From an uncultured Collinsella sp. (GTDB taxonomy: Bacteria > Actinomycetota > Coriobacteriia > Coriobacteriales > Coriobacteriaceae): DNA of 10,169 bases. The notes beneath the pieces were generated by a model, which saw nothing but the letters and a program-made list of their open reading frames with translations, ran no database searches and had not been told where the DNA came from. Shown here one piece after another: positions 7,331-10,169 of the stretch (position 1 is the stretch's first letter; each line of letters opens with the position of its first letter). The DNA lies in the NCBI GenBank assembly GCA_902491135.1, contig CABUGR010000022.1:1-10169 (forward strand), read 5' to 3'. The position numbers and the translations under genes were made by a program.

Positions 7331-7556
7331 GGCTACAACACGCGAGCAGATAGCCTGCAGAGCAGCCATGGGCTATTTGTGCGTAGGATCGCCTCCCGCT
7401 ACTACCCAATCTTGCTATTAAGAGCAATTAAGCATGTGTCCGGTCTCGGCAATGATGTTCCCGACAACGCCATTCCTGTAGATCGAGATGCGTGGTCGAG
7501 GGGCTCTTTGCCACATTGTTAGGGTGCTAGACAAAGGGGACGGTGCGGGTGGATAA
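7331..7556. other. Spacer between oppositely facing terminators
   Basis: About 225 bp lie between the rightward terminator of ugd and the leftward terminator at 7557. A minus-strand frame here ends with SIYRNGVVGNIIAETGHML before a stop near 7418, which might be a coding remnant, but it has no start and I recognise no family. Otherwise nothing is seen. Confidence 0.35.
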
Positions 7557-7602
7557 AAATGCCGACTTGGGTGTTCGTAGGTGGATACCCAAGTCGGCAT
7601 TT
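7555..7602 (-). terminator. Leftward terminator, distal of two in tandem
   Basis: AAATGCCGACTTGGGT (7557-7572) and its exact reverse complement at 7587-7602 form a 16-bp stem with a 14-base loop. Read on the minus strand it is followed by TTTTTATCC, the T-run expected of an intrinsic terminator. On the plus strand the tail (GCTGTCTT) is weak, so it mainly serves leftward transcription from precursor 1. Confidence 0.75.
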
Positions 7603-7618
7603 GCTGTCTTGGGGCCGA

Positions 7619-7660
7619 GAAAACCGAGCTTGGTATTTGCTCTGGGATACCCAGCTCGGT
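7619..7660 (-). terminator. Leftward terminator, proximal to precursor gene 1
   Basis: ACCGAGCTTGGTAT (7623-7636) pairs with ATACCCAGCTCGGT (7647-7660) with one mismatch and a 10-base loop. On the minus strand it is followed by TTTTCTC. It starts 25 bp after the stop codon of the 45-codon gene and resembles the neighbouring terminator in sequence, both having GGATACCCA at the start of the 3' arm. Confidence 0.75.
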
Positions 7661-7685
7661 GTTTGTGATGCGTTTGGGCGAAAAA

Positions 7686-7823
7686 CTAGAAAATACCGCC
7701 TTCGGGGTTGCCCTCTATTACGCTGGCGGCGATGTTAATGCCAAAGTCATCCGTCGTAACCCCTCCGTCCGTGACGATAACGTCCATCTGGGGCTGCTCG
7801 TAGGTGCAGGTCTGGTGCTCCAT
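7686..7823 (-). CDS. Candidate RiPP precursor peptide 1 (45 residues)
   Basis: The ATG at 7823-7821 is preceded by AGGA with a six-base spacer, and the TAG stop is at 7688-7686. The leader-like N-terminus contains Y8-E-Q-P11-Q-M13-D-V-I16 and G20-G21. The second precursor, at 9013-9192, has Tyr, Pro, Met-Asp-Val-Ile and Gly at the same residue numbers (8, 11, 13-16, 21). The C-terminal half (DDFGINIAAS to a final GNPEGGIF) is acidic and Gly-rich, with no Cys, Trp or Lys; the only Cys is C6. A Y-x2-P-x-(L/M) element is the type of leader feature bound by PqqD-like recognition domains, as in lasso-peptide leaders, and a PqqD-like gene lies next door. Tandem leftward terminators follow. The gene is divergent from the HPr-kinase-like gene, with starts about 93 bp apart. 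Function is inferred from context; the modification is unknown. Confidence 0.75.
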   Translation of the reverse strand: MEHQTCTYEQPQMDVIVTDGGVTTDDFGINIAASVIEGNPEGGIF

Positions 7824-7855
7824 TGCGGATCCTATCTGTTGAGGTTGCGAGTTGG

Positions 7856-7886
7856 TTGTACCCACCTCGGAGGTCTTGCGTATAAT
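7856..7886 (+). promoter_or_regulatory. Candidate promoter of the modification operon, with a small palindrome in its spacer
   Basis: A perfect TATAAT at 7881-7886 lies about 30 bp before the first start codon of the HPr-kinase-like gene. TTGTAC (7856-7861) is a possible -35 with a long 19-bp spacer. The spacer contains ACCTC-G-GAGGT (7864-7874), an 11-bp palindrome that could be an operator. The promoter of the divergent precursor 1 must overlap this same stretch, though I cannot pick its boxes confidently. Confidence 0.5.
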
Positions 7887-7915
7887 GCAGAGGTCGTTAC
7901 ATACCTACTTCCTGA

Positions 7916-8686
7916 ATGGTTTTGAAGCCTATGCAGCTGTCTCTTGCGAACATCCTCGTTGACGTGGACGGCATTGACGATTCTCGCTTCTTTGGTGACT
8001 ACCTTGTGCCTTCTCCGGCGCCCGTTGCGGACCTCAGCCTCTGCGTGACCCCGGAACTCGTTCAGGCCGAGCGAGAGATTGCCAGTCAACCCTACTTCTC
8101 TGACACCTACCTGACCCAGCTCGCCCTTCTTCGCCAGCTTGCCGAGAAAGGCCCTGCCGTTGGACGCTTCCTCATGCACGCTGCCGTGCTTGAGTACGAT
8201 GGCCGCGCCTACGCCTTCGCCGCTTCCAGCGGTACGGGCAAGTCCACCCACCTGCTACTTTGGCACCGTACACTGGGCAATGCGGTCCAGGCGGTCAACG
8301 GGGACAAGCCCCTGCTGTACGCAAGTGACGCCGAGGTGATGGCCTACGGCACCCCGTGGTCTGGTAAGGAGGGCTGGCAGCGCAACGTCTGCGTTCCACT
8401 TGGCGGTCTCTGTTTCATCTCGCGCGGCGAGAAGGACGTCTGCCGGCGCATCGAGCCGGCGGATGTCCTTGAGCGTGCGCTTAGGCAGCTCTACGTTCCC
8501 TCGGATGCTTCCGCCGCAGTTCTCACGGTGGAGTTTCTTGATGTGCTGCTGCGGCGCGTTCCGGTCTACGAGCTTTCCTGCACCATGGAACCAACCGCAG
8601 TTCGCGCTAGCTTCGAGGCCATGACAGGCCAAGACTTTGACGCGTGTTTAGTCAACAATGATGAAAGGAATTCCCATGAGGATTAA
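7916..8686 (+). CDS. HPr-kinase-like P-loop ATPase of a RiPP locus
   Basis: A 256-residue protein if started at ATG 7916. An ATG at 7931 (MQLSLANILVDVDG) is equally possible and fits the family's usual beginning; neither has a strong ribosome site. The Walker A loop is ASSGTGKST (residues 103-111), preceded by the typical HAAVLEYDGRAYAF strand-turn. It is followed by VNGDKPLL (N128, D130, K131) and GTPWSGKEGWQ, both characteristic of the HPr-kinase/phosphorylase-like ATPases found in peptide-modification clusters. Related proteins in lasso-peptide clusters such as paeninodin phosphorylate the peptide C-terminus, while for others the role is unknown. Here it could phosphorylate a precursor Ser/Thr or act as an accessory ATPase; which one is inference. 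It overlaps the PqqD-like gene by 11 bp, indicating translational coupling. Confidence 0.85.
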   Translation: MVLKPMQLSLANILVDVDGIDDSRFFGDYLVPSPAPVADLSLCVTPELVQAEREIASQPYFSDTYLTQLALLRQLAEKGPAVGRFLMHAAVLEYDGRAYAFAASSGTGKSTHLLLWHRTLGNAVQAVNGDKPLLYASDAEVMAYGTPWSGKEGWQRNVCVPLGGLCFISRGEKDVCRRIEPADVLERALRQLYVPSDASAAVLTVEFLDVLLRRVPVYELSCTMEPTAVRASFEAMTGQDFDACLVNNDERNSHED

Positions 8687-8942
8687 GCAGGGCTTTGTTA
8701 TGCGAGACGTCGCCGGCCAGGCCGTGGTCATTGCCACCGGTGACGCCAGCCGAGACTTCCATGGCATGGTCAAGCTCAACCAGACTGCGGCCGTCGTCTG
8801 GCACGGCGTGGAGGAGGGGCTGGACGTGAAGGCCATAGCCGAGCGCCTCGTAGCCGAGTACGACGTGGAGACTGGCCGTGCCCTCGCTGACGTTGAGGCA
8901 CTTCTCGCCCGCATGCGCGAGCAGGGCTTTGTTGAGGACTGA
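8676..8942 (+). CDS. PqqD-like RiPP recognition (leader-binding) protein
   Basis: The start at ATG 8676 has AAAGGA at good spacing, giving 88 residues, the usual PqqD size. An ATG at 8658 would add six residues without a better site. The sequence has the family pattern: an N-terminal strand region (FVMRDVAGQAVVIATG), the core FHGMVKLNQTAAVVWHGVEEG (quoted loosely as the LN..A..VW motif, about residues 34-53), then helices with AERLVAEYDV and a C-terminal LLARMREQGFV. PqqD-like proteins bind the leader of a precursor peptide and present it to a modifying enzyme, often a radical SAM protein. Its neighbours supply both the enzyme and two candidate leaders. It overlaps the preceding gene. The hairpin after its stop lacks a plus-strand T-run, so transcription may continue to the radical SAM gene. 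Confidence 0.88.
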   Translation: MRIKQGFVMRDVAGQAVVIATGDASRDFHGMVKLNQTAAVVWHGVEEGLDVKAIAERLVAEYDVETGRALADVEALLARMREQGFVED

Positions 8943-8945
8943 CAC

Positions 8946-8986
8946 ATAAAAGAGCGGCTAGCCGAGAAGGATTCGGTTAGCCGCTC
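8946..8986 (-). terminator. Leftward terminator of precursor gene 2
   Basis: GAGCGGCTAGCCGA (8952-8965) pairs with TCGGTTAGCCGCTC (8973-8986), a 14-bp stem with one G-U type pair and a 7-base loop. The minus strand then reads TTTTATGTG, while the plus strand has no T-run after it. It begins 26 bp after the stop codon of the minus-strand 59-codon gene, supporting that this small gene is transcribed leftward. Confidence 0.8.
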
Positions 8987-9012
8987 AGGGGTGCTACTAG
9001 TGGGGTTGGTTA

Positions 9013-9192
9013 TCAATCGCCGCCCCAATCGCCCGAGCAAACGTCCTCCCAACAACCGAATGGGGAATCACTCACAGGGGTGCCGTCTGGTTTCACGACG
9101 CACCACCTAGACAGAGTGCATACCTCATCCCCTCGCTCCAACAAAATCACGTCCATCTCCGGCGAGACATACCCTCTGTTCTTTTTGTCCAT
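9013..9192 (-). CDS. Candidate RiPP precursor peptide 2 (59 residues, Cys/Trp-rich core)
   Basis: The ATG is at 9192-9190, with GAAGGG 11 bases upstream; the TGA is at 9015-9013. The N-terminus carries GYVSPEMDVILLERG, placing Tyr8, Pro11, Met13-Asp-Val-Ile16 and Gly21 at the same positions as in precursor 1. Codons in the shared block differ at synonymous positions, so the conservation looks protein-level. The putative core from about residue 22 has four cysteines (C25, C31, C47, C52; spacing C-x5-C and C-x4-C) and three tryptophans (W30, W48, W56), and ends GDWGGD. This would suit thioether, disulfide or Trp-involving crosslinks. It lies between the PqqD-like and radical SAM genes on the opposite strand and has its own terminator. 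There is no signal peptide, so export would need a transporter. The role is inferred. Confidence 0.78.
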   Translation of the reverse strand: MDKKNRGYVSPEMDVILLERGDEVCTLSRWCVVKPDGTPVSDSPFGCWEDVCSGDWGGD

Positions 9193-9231
9193 ATCGAGAA
9201 GCGCCCTTCGTTAGCATTTACAGTCGGACTA

Positions 9232-9260
9232 AATTTACTCCCCTCTCGCATGCTGCGCAA
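9232..9260 (-). promoter_or_regulatory. Candidate promoter of precursor gene 2
   Basis: On the minus strand TTGCGC (9260-9255) and TAAATT (9237-9232) are separated by exactly 17 bp, about 40 bp upstream of the precursor 2 start. Both boxes are imperfect. Confidence 0.35.
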
Positions 9261-9312
9261 GTAGATGTTTTGCCTGCCTGGCATGTTCCACAAAACAGGA
9301 AGGCAGATTATC

Positions 9313-10169
9313 GTGGAGACCATCCAAGAACCGGTATCCAACGTGCTCAAGATCTTGGGCGAGCCCAAGGCCGCGCCGGACGGCTGGAGGTGGACCAACC
9401 ACCTGGTCTTCCAGGAGGTCGGGGAGGGCATCCTTGCCTTCAACACGCTGACGCGCGAGCTCGCGCTCCTCTCGCCTGAGGAGTTTGGCAGCCCGGACGA
9501 GTGCCTTGAGCTGCAGGAACGCTGGTTCCGCGTTCCGGCGAGCATAGACGACAAGAGCTCGGCGGACCTCGTGCGCCTGGTGCTGGAGTCCCTCCTCCAG
9601 AGGCCCGAGCACGTCACCACCTATCACGTCTTCACCACCATGGACTGCAACGCGCGCTGCTTCTACTGCTACGAGAAGGACCGCGCCCGCCCGACCATGA
9701 GCGTCGGGACCGCGCACAAGACGGCCGACTACATCGTGCGCCACTGCGGCGGCAACAAGGTGCGCCTTGACTGGTTTGGTGGAGAGCCCCTGTACAACGC
9801 TCAGGTCATTGACCTCATCTGCAACGACCTCGTTGAGCGCGGCATCGGGTACGAGTCCTCCATGATCTCCAATGGCTTCCTCTTTGACGAGAAGCTCATC
9901 AAGCGCGCAGCCGAGCTCTGGCGGCTTCGCCAGATTCAGATCACGCTTGACGGCACCGAGTGCGTCTACAACGCCGTTAAGCGCTACGTTGACGCCGGCG
10001 AGAAGAGCCCCTACCAGGTGGTGCTCGCAAACATCCGGGGTCTGCTTGACGCGGGCGTCCGCGTGATAGTGCGGCTCAATGTGAGCAGGGCCAACGCTAA
10101 GAATCTCCTGGCCCTGGTGGACGACCTTGAGGCGCGGTTTGCCGGCGCCAGGCTGCTCAGTGTCTACTG
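9313..10169 (+). CDS. Radical SAM peptide-modifying enzyme (C-terminus beyond window)
   Basis: An open frame runs to the window end without a stop. I chose the GTG at 9313 because AGGAAGG sits nine bases upstream. ATGs at 9265 and 9283 are in frame but lack a ribosome site. Numbered from GTG, the cluster-binding motif is C112-NAR-C116-FY-C119 (CxxxCxxC) within TTMDCNARCFYCYEK. The SAM-contacting GGEP motif is at 156-159 in LDWFGGEPLY, followed by ISNGFLFDE and IQITLDG, all typical of anaerobic-sulfatase-maturase/SPASM-type radical SAM proteins. About 100 residues precede the cluster motif, including a strand-rich segment (HLVFQEVGEGILAFNTLT) common in peptide-modifying members. The expected C-terminal SPASM cysteines lie outside the window. 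With the PqqD-like protein and two precursors next door, a role in crosslinking or otherwise modifying the peptide cores is likely. Confidence 0.9.
   Translation, partial: METIQEPVSNVLKILGEPKAAPDGWRWTNHLVFQEVGEGILAFNTLTRELALLSPEEFGSPDECLELQERWFRVPASIDDKSSADLVRLVLESLLQRPEHVTTYHVFTTMDCNARCFYCYEKDRARPTMSVGTAHKTADYIVRHCGGNKVRLDWFGGEPLYNAQVIDLICNDLVERGIGYESSMISNGFLFDEKLIKRAAELWRLRQIQITLDGTECVYNAVKRYVDAGEKSPYQVVLANIRGLLDAGVRVIVRLNVSRANAKNLLALVDDLEARFAGARLLSVY

Noticed and set aside
7581..7925. Plus-strand 114-residue frame between the hairpins and the HPr-kinase-like gene
   Set aside because: It starts inside a terminator stem, has no ribosome site, matches no family, and is antisense to precursor 1, which has a better start and a leader motif shared with precursor 2.
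7686..9192. Reading the two small peptides as lasso peptides
   Set aside because: The Y-x2-P leader element fits, but no protease or asparagine-synthetase-like cyclase is visible, and neither core shows a convincing Thr at -2 plus Gly1 with an acidic residue at 7-9 (precursor 1 T18-D19-G20 is only a weak fit). The adjacent modifier is a radical SAM enzyme. Genes beyond the right edge could change this.
9147..9744. Long minus-strand frames opposite the radical SAM gene
   Set aside because: Antisense shadows of a GC-rich gene whose sense frame carries clear radical SAM motifs.
1..10169. CRISPR array, tRNA or rRNA genes
   Set aside because: No regularly spaced repeats and no cloverleaf or rRNA-like sequence were recognised on either strand.

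Overview
The window looks like an accessory region from a GC-rich, gut-type actinobacterium of class Coriobacteriia (Collinsella, Olsenella or a relative). I base this on codon use, on the IS256-family transposase and RelB-like antitoxin remnants, and on the style of the ugd remnant. This is recognition from memory, not a database result.

The left part (1-3300) is largely a gene graveyard. It holds the start of an unrecognised minus-strand gene with CxxC cysteines (1-129), an internally deleted RelB/DinJ-like antitoxin (338-547), and about 430 bp with no gene but two inverted repeats. Next is a minus-strand remnant of an AlbA_2/HATPase_c_4-type ATP-binding regulator (about 985-1654), frameshifted before its winged-helix tail. 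Around 1655 it joins head to head with a lower-GC, acidic, unrecognised plus-strand gene that has also lost its 5' end (to 2644). Two pieces of an IS256-family transposase follow, with the catalytic middle missing.

The middle part (3400-6385) holds two apparently intact genes: a membrane-anchored protein resembling DUF6680 (3495-3998) and a 750-residue KAP-family P-loop NTPase (4133-6385). The KAP family includes the phage-exclusion protein PifA, so this pair among mobile-element debris is a plausible but unproven defence module. Next come about 370 bp without a convincing gene, then the 3' remnant of UDP-glucose 6-dehydrogenase (ugd, to 7260) with a damaged active-site loop, closed by a clear terminator.

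The right part (7550-10169) is the most interesting: a candidate RiPP (ribosomally made, post-translationally modified peptide) locus. The plus strand carries an HPr-kinase-like ATPase, an overlapping PqqD-like leader-binding protein, and a radical SAM enzyme cut by the window end. Two very short genes on the minus strand, 45 and 59 codons, interleave with them. Both peptides have Y8, P11, M13-D14-V15-I16 and G21 at identical positions but unrelated C-terminal halves. Each has a plausible start site and is followed about 25 bp later by a leftward rho-independent terminator. I read them as two precursor peptides with a common leader. In this model the PqqD-like protein binds the leader, the radical SAM enzyme modifies the core, and the HPr-kinase-like protein phosphorylates or otherwise uses nucleotide on it. 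Further maturation or export genes would lie beyond the right edge.
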